Positions 35,249-43,464 of a DNA stretch of 64,000 nucleotides are shown here, piece after piece. The notes below the pieces were generated by a model. The model was not told the DNA's origin, did not search any database, and was given only the letters and a program-made list of their open reading frames with translations. Numbering within the stretch: the stretch's first letter is position 1; every line of letters starts with the position of its first letter. Location: the NCBI RefSeq assembly GCF_000331245.1, contig NZ_ANFZ01000006.1:248001-312000 (forward strand), read 5' to 3'. The position numbers and the translations under genes are program-made. Source of the stretch: Blastomonas sp. AAP53. Its GTDB lineage: Bacteria; Pseudomonadota; Alphaproteobacteria; Sphingomonadales; Sphingomonadaceae.

Positions 35249-36844
35249 TCAGGCCTTTGCGGGCACGAACACCGGTACGGCGATGGCGATGCACTCGAAC
35301 GCGGTATCGCGATCGAGCGGTGCACGCAGCTGACGGGCCAAGCCCGTCATCACCCGGTCGATGCCATCGGCGAGCATCGCTTCGAGCTCCGGGTTCGGCC
35401 CCAGTGCGGGTGACGCGACCCGCAGCACAATTTTCGCCGGTTCATCGCTCTTGCGCACCGCGGAAATCCGGATCGTCGCCTCGGGTCGGGTGAGGTGGAT
35501 CAGCTCGAGGATTTCGGTCAGCAGAAACGCAATCGGCACGCCGACGTCCTGGCTGACATGGACATTGTCGATATCGATCATGATATCCGGACTGTCCCCG
35601 TTATGGCCATTGTCGGCATGCTCGAAACTGCCCGCCAATTCGCCTACCAGCGCGCGCAGGTTGATGCCTTCGTTGTGTTCGGTTCCCGCGAAATGGTTGC
35701 GGTGGACCACGGCAAGCGCGTCGACCCGGCGCTGGATCTTGCCATAGGCAAGCTTGGCCTGCGCGGAATCGGCGGTGCGGGCATGCAGGTTGATCAGGCT
35801 GGCGATGATCTGCAGGTTGTTCTTGACGCGGTGGTGCACCTCGCGGGTCAGCATGATCTGCTGTTTCAGCCCCTCGTCGAGCGCCTCGCGATCCACCGAC
35901 ACCTTGTGCGCCAGCGCGACGAAGCCCTGATCCAGCTCCTGGATTTCGCTGGCGTTGAATGCGGTGCGCGCCATCGGGGCGAGTTGCTCACCCGTCTCGT
36001 ACTGGCGTACCTTGCGTTGCAACTGGGTCAGCGGGCGGATCAGCATGAGGTTCACCACCAGCCAGCCAATGATCGCCGCTGCCAACAGGGTGATGAAGGG
36101 AATGATCTGCGCCAGAAATTCCGGCGGACTTTGCGTGGGCCGGACATAGCGCAGGTCCAGTTTCAAACCGGCAATATCACCCTGTGCCGTCATCAGCGCG
36201 TTCAGCCGCCGCTGCCAGTTTGATGGAATGACGGTAAGCGGCAGCACGGTTGCCTGGGTCCGCAATTCGAACTGCGACAAAGGCACGTCATCGACGGGAT
36301 TTGCCAGCCCGAACAGGCTGTCGGACGAATAATACGCCACCGCCCGGGCAACCGAGACTCGTCCGCGCGTCGTGAAGATTGCGCCGTTAGCCTGAGGAGA
36401 CAGCGTGACAGCAGGAGAGGCGGCGTCAGCGCCGACGTCACGAAGCGCTCTGGGTACCGCGCCGATCTGACAAGAAGGCGCGCCGCTGTTAGTGGTGTAG
36501 AGCAACGCAGCAAAGCGGGTCTTTTGCGCCCCAAGCTGTTCACGCAGGTTCAGGCAAATCTTTGCCGGGTCTTCCCCCAGCGCAATCTGGGACGCAGCCG
36601 CACTCAGGATGGCGAGGTCGTTCCGAACAGCCACATCGAGACGCAACGCGGCGTCATCGACATTCTTCTGGAGCAGCCGGTTGCGCTCATCGGTGGCCGT
36701 TTCGGCCAGGCTGCGGTTGGCGATGACAGACCCCAGCGCAAGCGGCAAAAGCGCCACCGCGAGAATAAGGAAAAGTCTGGTGCCAATCGAAAGGCGCGCA
36801 ATCGGCGCCAGGTAGGGAAGCTTAGCCCGGCTGTTGGTCGGCAT
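35249..36844 (-). CDS. HisKA_2 sensor of the general stress response, PhyP-like, with eroded ATPase domain
   Basis: A 531-aa membrane sensor: helix 1 (residues 23-42), a periplasmic sensing domain of about 200 residues, helix 2 (247-269), HAMP-like segment, then the HisKA_2 dimerisation domain with TREVHHRVKNNLQIIASLI (phospho-acceptor His338). The following ATPase domain is degenerate: the N box reads TEILELIH instead of NELVTNA (both asparagines lost), the G1 site DxGxG is missing (RVASPALG) and the GLGL lid is gone. It overlaps nepR by 1 nt. Homologues called PhyP in sphingomonads act as PhyR phosphatases; that role is inferred here from context and the lost ATP site. Confidence 0.82.
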   Translation of the reverse strand: MPTNSRAKLPYLAPIARLSIGTRLFLILAVALLPLALGSVIANRSLAETATDERNRLLQKNVDDAALRLDVAVRNDLAILSAAASQIALGEDPAKICLNLREQLGAQKTRFAALLYTTNSGAPSCQIGAVPRALRDVGADAASPAVTLSPQANGAIFTTRGRVSVARAVAYYSSDSLFGLANPVDDVPLSQFELRTQATVLPLTVIPSNWQRRLNALMTAQGDIAGLKLDLRYVRPTQSPPEFLAQIIPFITLLAAAIIGWLVVNLMLIRPLTQLQRKVRQYETGEQLAPMARTAFNASEIQELDQGFVALAHKVSVDREALDEGLKQQIMLTREVHHRVKNNLQIIASLINLHARTADSAQAKLAYGKIQRRVDALAVVHRNHFAGTEHNEGINLRALVGELAGSFEHADNGHNGDSPDIMIDIDNVHVSQDVGVPIAFLLTEILELIHLTRPEATIRISAVRKSDEPAKIVLRVASPALGPNPELEAMLADGIDRVMTGLARQLRAPLDRDTAFECIAIAVPVFVPAKA

Positions 36845-37128
36845 TATTTCAACTGCTTGAGCAAATCCAGAAAGTCGTCTGGAATCTCCTCTTCCAACGT
36901 GCGCTGGTAAACCGATTTGAGCGCGTCGCCGATCATGTGTGTCTTGCCGTCGTCGCCCAGGCTGTTTTCACCTGTGCCTGCACTGCCGTCCTCGTCGGTA
37001 ACGCCGGGCAGGGGAGTGGCCGTCGGAGTGGCCGGACTCGCCTGCTCCGTCGTTGCATCCGCATCTGCGCTGACGACTAAAGGCTTCTGTGCGCCAGATT
37101 GATCGTCATTTTTACGATGCACGAGCAT
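36844..37128 (-). CDS. nepR: anti-sigma factor NepR of the general stress response
   Basis: A 94-aa acidic protein whose C-terminal helices carry the NepR signature DALKSVYQRTLEEEIPDDFL followed by DLLKQLK; the N-terminal half is disordered and Pro/Thr-rich. NepR binds EcfG until phospho-PhyR captures it. TAATG overlap with the sensor gene downstream means both come from one mRNA. The start is ATG at 37128, though a GTG at 37122 is better spaced from AGGCGGG. An exact GGAAC-N16-TGTT promoter lies upstream, so nepR is probably EcfG-driven. No ecfG follows it, unlike the common nepR-ecfG arrangement. Confidence 0.9.
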   Translation of the reverse strand: MLVHRKNDDQSGAQKPLVVSADADATTEQASPATPTATPLPGVTDEDGSAGTGENSLGDDGKTHMIGDALKSVYQRTLEEEIPDDFLDLLKQLK

Positions 37129-37237
37129 CCCATCCCGCCTGTTGAATTTCCGTCCCAAAATGGGCTTAGCAAGCCGTCCCAACCCTGCCAAGCCCGCAAA
37201 ATCGTGCGGGATTGTGCATAAACGTCTCATACGAGGA

Positions 37238-37262
37238 AACAAACTGCGGCGCAGATTGTTCC
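37238..37262 (-). promoter_or_regulatory. EcfG-type promoter of nepR-sensor operon
   Basis: On the minus strand: GGAAC (37262-37258), 16 nt, TGTT (37241-37238). This equals the EcfG consensus GGAAC-N16-CGTT but for one base. The same DNA read on the plus strand gives GGAAAC-N16-TGTT, so the element is an imperfect palindrome that could fire in both directions, towards nepR and phyR. Confidence 0.6.
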
Positions 37263-37320
37263 TTCCCTGAGGTTCGGTTTGTCACCTTTCGCATTCGGCA
37301 TCCTTGCGGCCAACCCGGTT

Positions 37321-37349
37321 TTGACACGGGTGGTCAAAGACCATAGACA
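37321..37349 (+). promoter_or_regulatory. sigma-70-type promoter of phyR
   Basis: TTGACA (perfect -35) and TAGACA (-10-like) with 17-nt spacing lie 31 nt before the phyR ATG at 37380, with AAAGGAG as ribosome site in between. It would provide housekeeping expression of phyR. Confidence 0.5.
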
Positions 37350-37379
37350 CGGCGTCAGCCGATAAAGGAGTTTCCATTC

Positions 37380-38195
37380 ATGTCCCTGGGCCAGACGCTC
37401 GCTCCCCATCTTCCGCTTTTGCGGCGTTACAGCCGGGCTCTTGCCGGTGATCAGCATCATGGCGATGCCTATGTGAAGGCCACTTTGCAGGCGATCATTG
37501 CCGCGCCGGACCAGTTCCCCAGCGATGTCGATGCCCGCCTTGGGCTGTACCGGGTCTTTCAGGTGATCTGGAGTTCGACCCATGATGACCGCCACGAATC
37601 GGACAGCTTCGATGCCTACCCTGATGCGGATGATGACGCGCGCGTGCTGATGGCCGAGCAGCGGCTGGGCCGCATCCCGCCGCTGTCGCGCCAGGCGCTG
37701 CTGCTCACCGCGATGGAGGGGTTCTCCAATTCGGATACGGCCTATCTGATGGGTCTGGACGACCGCACCGTTTCGGGCCTTGTGTCCGAGGCGCTGAGCG
37801 AGATCGACAGCCAGATCAAGGCGCGCGTCCTTATCATCGAGGACGAGCCGATCATCGCGATGGATATCGAGACGATCGTGCGTGATCTGGGCCATGATGT
37901 CACGGGCATCGCAGTCACCCGTGACGAGGCCGTGGAACAGGCGCGGCTCTCCAAGCCCGGCCTTGTCCTGGCCGACATCCAGCTGGCCGACGACAGTTCA
38001 GGCATCGACGCGGTGGCGGACATCCTGCGCGAAATCGACGTGCCGGTGATCTTCATCACCGCCTTCCCCGAACGCCTGCTGACCGGCGAACGTCCCGAAC
38101 CGGCGTTCCTCATCACCAAGCCGTTCCACCGCAACACAGTGCGCGCAGCGATCAGCCAGGCGCTGTTCTTCTTCGACGCTGAAACGGTAGGTTAA
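37380..38195 (+). CDS. phyR: general stress response regulator PhyR
   Basis: PhyR (271 aa) has an N-terminal sigma-factor-like domain (residues 1-145; LPLLRRYSRALAGDQHHGDAY and region-4-like SRQALLLTAMEGFSNSD) that mimics EcfG, and a C-terminal receiver with phospho-acceptor Asp199 in LVLADIQLAD, acid pair Glu154/Asp155 and the FxTxF-type switch FITAFPERLLTGERPE with LITKPF. On phosphorylation it binds NepR and releases EcfG. Divergent from nepR and the sensor; a terminator follows at 38233. Confidence 0.95.
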   Translation: MSLGQTLAPHLPLLRRYSRALAGDQHHGDAYVKATLQAIIAAPDQFPSDVDARLGLYRVFQVIWSSTHDDRHESDSFDAYPDADDDARVLMAEQRLGRIPPLSRQALLLTAMEGFSNSDTAYLMGLDDRTVSGLVSEALSEIDSQIKARVLIIEDEPIIAMDIETIVRDLGHDVTGIAVTRDEAVEQARLSKPGLVLADIQLADDSSGIDAVADILREIDVPVIFITAFPERLLTGERPEPAFLITKPFHRNTVRAAISQALFFFDAETVG

Positions 38196-38232
38196 TCACC
38201 GCAGGGATGGCTCGCGCCATTTCAGGCGAATG

Positions 38233-38260
38233 AAAAAGCGGGCCATTGGTCCGCTTTTTT
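38233..38260 (+). terminator. terminator after phyR
   Basis: AAAAAGCGG / CCGCTTTTTT with loop around CCATTGG: a GC stem followed by six T, 37 nt after the phyR stop. Confidence 0.85.
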
Positions 38261-38337
38261 ATTGCCTGTCTGCGATAGGATTGCGGCTGGCTGCGGCCGT
38301 TCGCTCATCGAGCAGAACGGCGGATAGGCAAGGCAAC

Positions 38338-38368
38338 AAAAAAGGCGGACCGTGAGGCCCGCCTTTTT
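38338..38368. terminator. terminator for rpsD, usable from both sides
   Basis: AAAAAGGCGG (38339-38348) pairs with CCGCCTTTTT (38359-38368), with A and T runs on both sides. It lies 25 nt after the rpsD stop on the minus strand. Confidence 0.85.
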
Positions 38369-38393
38369 CGTAATGCGTTGGGTTGGACCCGGA

Positions 38394-39008
38394 TCAGCGC
38401 GAATAGAATTCGACGACCAGATTGGGTTCCATCTTCACCGGATACGGCACTTCGTCGAGCGTCGGAATGCGGGTGAAGGTGATCTTGTCGGTGCCATCGG
38501 GCGCGACATAATCGGGGATGTCACGCTCGGCCAGGCCCTGTGCTTCGATGACCAGAGCCATTTCCTGCGCCTTCTTGCCCAGCGACACGACATCGCCCGG
38601 CTTCACCTTGCGCGATGCGATGTTGCACTTCACGCCGTTGACGCGGATGTGGCCATGGCTGACGATCTGGCGAGCCGAGAAGATGGTCGGCGCGAACTTG
38701 GCGCGATAGACGACCATGTCGAGGCGCTGTTCCAGCAGACCGATTAGGTTCTGGCTGGTATCGCCCTTCATGCGGCTGGCTTCGGTATAGTTCTTCTTGA
38801 ACTGCTTTTCGGTGATTTCACCGTAATAGCCCTTGAGCTTCTGCTTGGCGCGCAGCTGCAGACCGAAGTCCGAAACCTTGCCCTTGCGACGCTGGCCGTG
38901 CTGGCCGGGACCATATTCGCGCTTGTTGACGGGAGACTTGGGGCGGCCCCAGATGTTCTCGCCCATGCGGCGGTCAATTTTGTACTTCGAACTGTTACGC
39001 TTCGACAC
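38394..39008 (-). CDS. rpsD: 30S ribosomal protein S4
   Basis: S4 (204 aa) is a primary 16S rRNA binder. [38 protein letters not shown] and the S4 RNA-binding domain [20 protein letters not shown] are all present. The start is GTG at 39008, 9 nt after GGAG; family alignment rules out the longer reading to 39101. Monocistronic. Confidence 0.97.
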   Translation of the reverse strand: MSKRNSSKYKIDRRMGENIWGRPKSPVNKREYGPGQHGQRRKGKVSDFGLQLRAKQKLKGYYGEITEKQFKKNYTEASRMKGDTSQNLIGLLEQRLDMVVYRAKFAPTIFSARQIVSHGHIRVNGVKCNIASRKVKPGDVVSLGKKAQEMALVIEAQGLAERDIPDYVAPDGTDKITFTRIPTLDEVPYPVKMEPNLVVEFYSR

Positions 39009-39244
39009 GTGTGTTTCTCCAATTTGCTGCCCGAAGGATCGGGCGGGTCCGGTCCCGAAAGGGCCAGGTTTGTCCCGGGTTCGCGCCACGTTGCCAAACA
39101 TGCCTCGTGCGGCCGCTGCTTCACCGGGGGTGCAGGGCCAATTGCGAAGCGCGGCCTATGGCGACACGGGGACAAAGAGTCAACCCGCCGCTCAATGCCC
39201 CGACCCGCCTCGACAGGGGCCGGGCAGGCCTTTATGCGGGAGCC

Positions 39245-39556
39245 ATGTCAGACATTATCAAATCGCCCGAAGACTGCATGACCATGGCCGATGTCCGCGC
39301 GGGCGTCGACGCGCTCGACCGCGAACTGGTCGCGCTTCTCGAAACCCGCTTCGGCTATATGCGCGCCGCTGCCCGGATCAAGCCCGAACGCGGCATGGTC
39401 CGCGACGAGGCGCGCAAGGCGCAAGTCATCGCCCAGGCCAAGGCCGCCGCATTCGACGCCGGCGTACCCGTGGGGCTGGTCGCCGATTTCTGGGAGCGGC
39501 TGGTGGAAGCCTCGATAGCGTATGAGGGCGAGCATTGGGAATTGTTGCGGCGGTAG
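39245..39556 (+). CDS. chorismate mutase (AroQ type)
   Basis: A 103-aa all-helical enzyme that converts chorismate to prephenate for Phe/Tyr synthesis. The fold is recognisable from ADVRAGVDALDRELVALLETR, YMRAAARIKPERGMVRDE and VGLVADFWERLVEASI; catalytic Arg and Lys of AroQ are present (R8-like, K in RIKP). The ATG at 39245 matches family starts; the longer reading to 39011 overlaps the rpsD promoter. Isolated gene. Confidence 0.9.
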   Translation: MSDIIKSPEDCMTMADVRAGVDALDRELVALLETRFGYMRAAARIKPERGMVRDEARKAQVIAQAKAAAFDAGVPVGLVADFWERLVEASIAYEGEHWELLRR

Positions 39557-39587
39557 GGGTAGGGTTGACCTTGTCACTTGCTGCCAC

Positions 39588-39679
39588 CCACATCCGCTCA
39601 GCCTGAGCCTGTCGAAGCCCCCGCTATTCCGCCCCCGAGGGCGCGGGGCCTTCGACAGGCTCAGGCTGAGCGGATGTGG
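39588..39679. repeat. extragenic palindromic repeat, family A copy 2 (perfect 30-bp arms)
   Basis: Left arm 39588-39617 and right arm 39650-39679 are exact reverse complements over 30 bp; both contain CTGAGCCTGTCGAAG or its complement. The 32-nt loop is GC-rich. It separates the chorismate mutase gene from the convergent GIY-YIG::TrmJ gene. Confidence 0.9.
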
Positions 39680-39697
39680 TCAAGCTCAACTGCTTGA

Positions 39698-40768
39698 TCA
39701 CTCCACCGGCTTGCGCTTGTCCTTGGCCAGCGTGCTCAGCACGCCTCTGAAGGTGCGAACCTCGTTGCTGTTCCAGTGCGGTTTGGTGAGCAGGTTGCGC
39801 AAGGTGCGCCGGGTCATCGAGGCGCGGCCTTCGGGGAAGAAATAGTTCTTTGCCTCCAGCATCGTGCACAGCTGCTCGAACATGCCGTCGAGTTCCTCCA
39901 TCGGCGCGGGGGGATCGAGTTCGACCTCGGTCGGGGATGACACCGCATCACCGCCGCCGGTCTTCGACCATTCATACGCGACCAGGATTACCGCTTGTGC
40001 GAGGTTGAGCGATCCGAACTGCGGGTTGATCGGCACGGTGAGGATGGCGTGCGCGATGGCGACGTCCTCGGTCTCCAGCCCCGAGCGCTCCGGCCCGAAC
40101 AGGATCGCGCTGCGTCCCGGCGCGCTGACGATCTGCTCTGCAGCGACCGCAGGCGTAACCACGGGCTTGGTGACCCCGCGCTTGCGCACGGTGGTGGCAT
40201 AGACATGGTTGCAGTCGGCCACCGCATCGGCGACCGTCTCAAACACCTGCGCCTGTTCCAGCACGATATCCGCGCCCGAGGCCGCCGGGCCTGCACTGGG
40301 GTTGGGCCAGCCATCGCGCGGGGCGACCAGCCGCATTTCGGTCAGCCCGAAGTTGAGCATCGCGCGCGCGGCCTTGCCGATGTTCTCGCCCAGTTGCGGC
40401 CGTACCAGGATGACGATCGGCTTGCGCAGGTCGCCCGGCGTTGCGTCTTTGGCGGACTGAAGGTTGCGCGCTGCCTTGGCCTTGCCGAGCAGCATCTTGC
40501 GCGCGCGTTCGGACAATGCGGCATAGTCCTGCCGAATCAGCGCCTCTTTCTTGGCGCGGCTCCAGCCCTTGATCTGCCTGTCGACGGCGTTGGCGTTGTC
40601 AGCGGTGGCAAAGTCCTCGCTCCACACCAGTTCGACCGGTTGGCGTGACTTGGTATAGCCAGGCACGGTGCCCGACTGATGCGCGGCGACATCACGCTCC
40701 AGATCCTCGCCGTGGCCGACGAAATACGAGCCATCGCCGCAGCGCAGGATATAGGTATGAAATGGCAT
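39698..40768 (-). CDS. trmJ: GIY-YIG domain fused to TrmJ-type tRNA 2'-O-methyltransferase
   Basis: A single open frame of 356 aa. Residues 1-90 are a GIY-YIG domain (HTYILRCGDGSYFVGHGEDL, then VELVWSEDFATAD and QIKGWSRAKKEALIRQD); residues 116-356 are a SPOUT methyltransferase of the TrmJ family, with VILVRPQLGENIGKAARAML, ILFGPERSGLE and SLNLAQAVILVAYEW, expected to methylate position 32 of tRNA. A 25-residue Lys/Ala-rich linker joins them. In the GIY-YIG half the usual catalytic Glu of ERQIKGW is Asp. An internal ATG at 40495 has no ribosome site. The ATG at 40768 follows the nrdR stop by 2 nt. Confidence 0.88.
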   Translation of the reverse strand: MPFHTYILRCGDGSYFVGHGEDLERDVAAHQSGTVPGYTKSRQPVELVWSEDFATADNANAVDRQIKGWSRAKKEALIRQDYAALSERARKMLLGKAKAARNLQSAKDATPGDLRKPIVILVRPQLGENIGKAARAMLNFGLTEMRLVAPRDGWPNPSAGPAASGADIVLEQAQVFETVADAVADCNHVYATTVRKRGVTKPVVTPAVAAEQIVSAPGRSAILFGPERSGLETEDVAIAHAILTVPINPQFGSLNLAQAVILVAYEWSKTGGGDAVSSPTEVELDPPAPMEELDGMFEQLCTMLEAKNYFFPEGRASMTRRTLRNLLTKPHWNSNEVRTFRGVLSTLAKDKRKPVE

Positions 40769-40770
40769 GG

Positions 40771-41247
40771 TCAGGCGCCGCCCCCGCCGCCGCCGCCAAC
40801 GTCCTTGACGGTGCTGGCGAACTCCTCGAAATCCTTCGCCTCGCTGAAATCGCGATAGACCGAGGCGAAGCGGATATAGGCGACACTGTCGAGCACGCGC
40901 AGCCCGTCCATCACCATCCCGCCGATATCGCGCGAATGGACCTCGTTCTCGCCCGAGGTTTCGATCTGCCGCTGGATGCCCGAGACGAGCTGGTCGATCC
41001 GTTCCTGGTCGATCCCGCGCTTGCGGCAGGCGACTGCGACCGATTTTTCGATCTTGGCGCGGTTGAACGGCTCGCGCCGGTTCTCGCTCTTGACCACCAT
41101 GATGTCGCGCAGCTGGATGCGTTCGAACGTGGTGAAGCGCGCGCCGCAGCTTTCGCATTGGCGGCGACGGCGGATAGCCGCCCCGTCTTCGGTGGGGCGG
41201 CTATCCTTGACCTGGCTGTTTTCGTGCGCGCAAAATGGGCATCTCAT
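40771..41247 (-). CDS. nrdR: transcriptional repressor NrdR
   Basis: NrdR (158 aa) represses ribonucleotide reductase genes through a zinc ribbon and an ATP/dATP-sensing ATP-cone. [18 protein letters not shown] and [14 protein letters not shown] give the zinc ribbon; [21 protein letters not shown] begins the ATP-cone. Its C-terminal tail is a run of seven glycines. It follows glyA and a small membrane protein gene in a common alphaproteobacterial order. Confidence 0.97.
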   Translation of the reverse strand: MRCPFCAHENSQVKDSRPTEDGAAIRRRRQCESCGARFTTFERIQLRDIMVVKSENRREPFNRAKIEKSVAVACRKRGIDQERIDQLVSGIQRQIETSGENEVHSRDIGGMVMDGLRVLDSVAYIRFASVYRDFSEAKDFEEFASTVKDVGGGGGGGA

Positions 41248-41264
41248 TGTTTAGCAGATGCCCT

Positions 41265-41489
41265 TTAGGGACGCAGGCGCTTGTAGAGCATGAAGCCCGC
41301 GCCCGCGAGCAGGCCAACTGGCCAGCTGACCACCGGCAATACCGCGCCCGCGACTGCACCGATCGCGCCTGCGGTGAGCACCGGCTTGGTCGATGGGTGC
41401 GCCATGCCCTGCTTGGCCATGCCCACGATTTCCTCGCGTGCATCGCCGATCAGGTCGCCCTTGTTGTTCGGATCATCAGGATTCTGCAT
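41265..41489 (-). CDS. small membrane protein of unknown function
   Basis: A 74-aa protein: 30 polar residues (MQNPDDPNNKGDLIGDAREE..) then about two hydrophobic segments in VLTAGAIGAVAGAVLPVVSWPVGLLAGAGF and a basic end KRLRP. It lies between glyA (3 nt) and nrdR (17 nt) and is surely in that operon. No family recognised. Confidence 0.75.
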   Translation of the reverse strand: MQNPDDPNNKGDLIGDAREEIVGMAKQGMAHPSTKPVLTAGAIGAVAGAVLPVVSWPVGLLAGAGFMLYKRLRP

Positions 41490-41492
41490 GGT

Positions 41493-42803
41493 TCAAAGCT
41501 CCGGGTAGATGGGGAACCGGTCGCACAGGGCCTCGACACGCACGCGCACCGCAGCCTCGACTTCCGGATCGCCATGTTCGCCCTTTTGACGCAGGCCGTC
41601 CAGCACGTCTGCGATCATGTCACCGATTTCCCGGAACTCCGCGACGCCAAAACCGCGCGTGGTGCCCGCAGGGCTGCCGACGCGGATGCCGCTGGTCTTG
41701 GTCGGCGGCAGCGGATCGAACGGGATGCCGTTCTTGTTGCAGGTGATGCCGGCGCGCTCGAGCGCCTCATCGGCATCTTTGCCGGTGACGCCCAGCGGAC
41801 GCAGATCAACCAGCGCCAGATGCGTGTCGGTGCCGCCCGCCACCAGGTCCGCGCCGCGTTCCTTCAACCGGCTCGCCAGCGCCTTGGCGTTGTCGATCAC
41901 CGCGCGCGAATAGCTCTTGAACTCGGGCGTCAGCGCTTCGCCGAATGCGACGGCCTTGGCAGCCACGACGTGCATCAGCGGGCCACCCTGCAGTCCGGGG
42001 AACACGGCGGAGTTGAACTTCTTGGCCAGCGCTTCGTCGTTGGTCAGGATCATGCCGCCGCGCGGGCCGCGCAGCGTCTTGTGCGTGGTGGTGGTGGCGA
42101 CATGCGCGTGCGGGAAGGGCGAGGGATGGACGCCCGCTGCGACCAGCCCTGCAAAGTGCGCCATATCCACCTGGAAGTACGCGCCCACTTCATCGGCGAT
42201 TTCGCGGAATTTGGCGAAATCTATGTGGCGCGGATAGGCAGAGCCGCCTGCGAAGATCAGCTTGGGCTTGTGCTCGAGCGCCAGGCGGCGGACCTCGTCA
42301 TAATCGATCAGGTGGGTATCGGGGGTCACGCCATACTGGATCGCGTTGAACCATTTGCCCGACATTGCAGGCCGCGCACCATGGGTGAGATGGCCGCCAG
42401 CGTCGAGCGACATGCCCAGAATGGTATCGCCGGGCTTGATCAGCGCCAGCAGCACCGCGCCATTGGCCTGCGCACCCGAATGCGGCTGGACATTGGCATA
42501 GGCGCAATCGAACAGCTGGCATGCGCGGTCGATCGCCAGGCGTTCGACATCGTCCGAAGGCTCGCAGCCCTGATAATAGCGCTTACCGGGATAGCCCTCG
42601 GCGTACTTGTTGGTGAACACCGAACCCTGCGCCTCGAGCACCGCCTTGGAGACGATGTTTTCCGATGCGATCAGTTCGATCTGTTTCTTCTCGCGGCGCA
42701 CTTCCTTGGCGATGGCGGCGGCCACGGCAGGGTCGGTCACGGCAAGACCTTCGCTGAAAAAGCCGGTGGATCGGATTTCGTTGATCGCGGGATTGGTGGA
42801 CAT
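41493..42803 (-). CDS. glyA: serine hydroxymethyltransferase
   Basis: SHMT (436 aa) interconverts serine and glycine with tetrahydrofolate, feeding one-carbon metabolism. [35 protein letters not shown] and the PLP lysine in [16 protein letters not shown] are intact. ATG at 42803 is 6 nt after GGAG; an earlier ATG at 42815 overlaps that site. Operon: rpiB-glyA-small membrane protein-nrdR-GIY-YIG::TrmJ. I see no glycine riboswitch in the 51-nt leader to rpiB. Confidence 0.97.
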   Translation of the reverse strand: MSTNPAINEIRSTGFFSEGLAVTDPAVAAAIAKEVRREKKQIELIASENIVSKAVLEAQGSVFTNKYAEGYPGKRYYQGCEPSDDVERLAIDRACQLFDCAYANVQPHSGAQANGAVLLALIKPGDTILGMSLDAGGHLTHGARPAMSGKWFNAIQYGVTPDTHLIDYDEVRRLALEHKPKLIFAGGSAYPRHIDFAKFREIADEVGAYFQVDMAHFAGLVAAGVHPSPFPHAHVATTTTHKTLRGPRGGMILTNDEALAKKFNSAVFPGLQGGPLMHVVAAKAVAFGEALTPEFKSYSRAVIDNAKALASRLKERGADLVAGGTDTHLALVDLRPLGVTGKDADEALERAGITCNKNGIPFDPLPPTKTSGIRVGSPAGTTRGFGVAEFREIGDMIADVLDGLRQKGEHGDPEVEAAVRVRVEALCDRFPIYPEL

Positions 42804-42854
42804 GGCAGGCTCCATCAGGGGCAGGGATTGGAATTGGAACTGGGGGGTGAGGTA

Positions 42855-43301
42855 TCAGGCCGGGGTGAGCATGGCGACGCGCCGCTCATGCCGGCCACCT
42901 TCGAACGGGGTGGCCAGGAAGGTCGCAAGGCAATCCTTGGCGGTATCGATACCGATCAGCCGCGCGCCCATGGCGATGACATTGGCGTTGTTGTGCTGGC
43001 GTGAAAGGCTGGCGGAGAGATGATCGGAGACAAGCGCGCAGCGGCAGCCCGGATTGCGGTTGACCGCGATCGAAATGCCGATACCCGATCCGCACAAGGC
43101 GACGCCGAATTCCGCCGCGCCCGATGCGACATGATCAGCCAGCTTGAAGCCGTAATCGGGGTAGTCGACGCTATCGGTGGTTTCCGGTCCCAGATCGGTC
43201 ACGGTGTGACCCTGCTCGCGCAGCCATGCGGCAAGCTCTGCCTTCAGGCCGACAGCAGCATGGTCGGATGCCAGAGCGATGGTGCGGGGGGATGAGGTCA
43301 T
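42855..43301 (-). CDS. rpiB: ribose-5-phosphate isomerase B
   Basis: RpiB (148 aa) interconverts ribose 5-phosphate and ribulose 5-phosphate. IALASDHAAVGLKAELAAWL, the cysteine loop GVALCGSGIGISIAVNR and ALVSDHLSASLSRQHNNANV are all diagnostic. First gene of the rpiB-glyA operon, a frequent order in alphaproteobacteria. Confidence 0.96.
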   Translation of the reverse strand: MTSSPRTIALASDHAAVGLKAELAAWLREQGHTVTDLGPETTDSVDYPDYGFKLADHVASGAAEFGVALCGSGIGISIAVNRNPGCRCALVSDHLSASLSRQHNNANVIAMGARLIGIDTAKDCLATFLATPFEGGRHERRVAMLTPA

Positions 43302-43464
43302 GATCAGCGATCCGGGTCGGTTGATGGGCCGCGGGCGACTCCCCGCTTGGCGCGCTATCTAGGCCAGCACGCGACGTGATGCCACCAGTGATTGTGGTGC
43401 GGTGGCAGTTTTATGACGACGCGCCATTGCTTTCCCCTCCGGCGCGCGGGAGGGGAGGGAGAGG

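Noticed and set aside
40771-41158. Long N-terminal extension of the GIY-YIG::TrmJ protein through nrdR
   Set aside because: The extension is an out-of-frame reading of nrdR; the GIY-YIG family begins at MPFHTYILRC at 40768.
42804-43464. Glycine riboswitch upstream of glyA/rpiB
   Set aside because: The leaders are short and show no tandem aptamer-like conserved cores.
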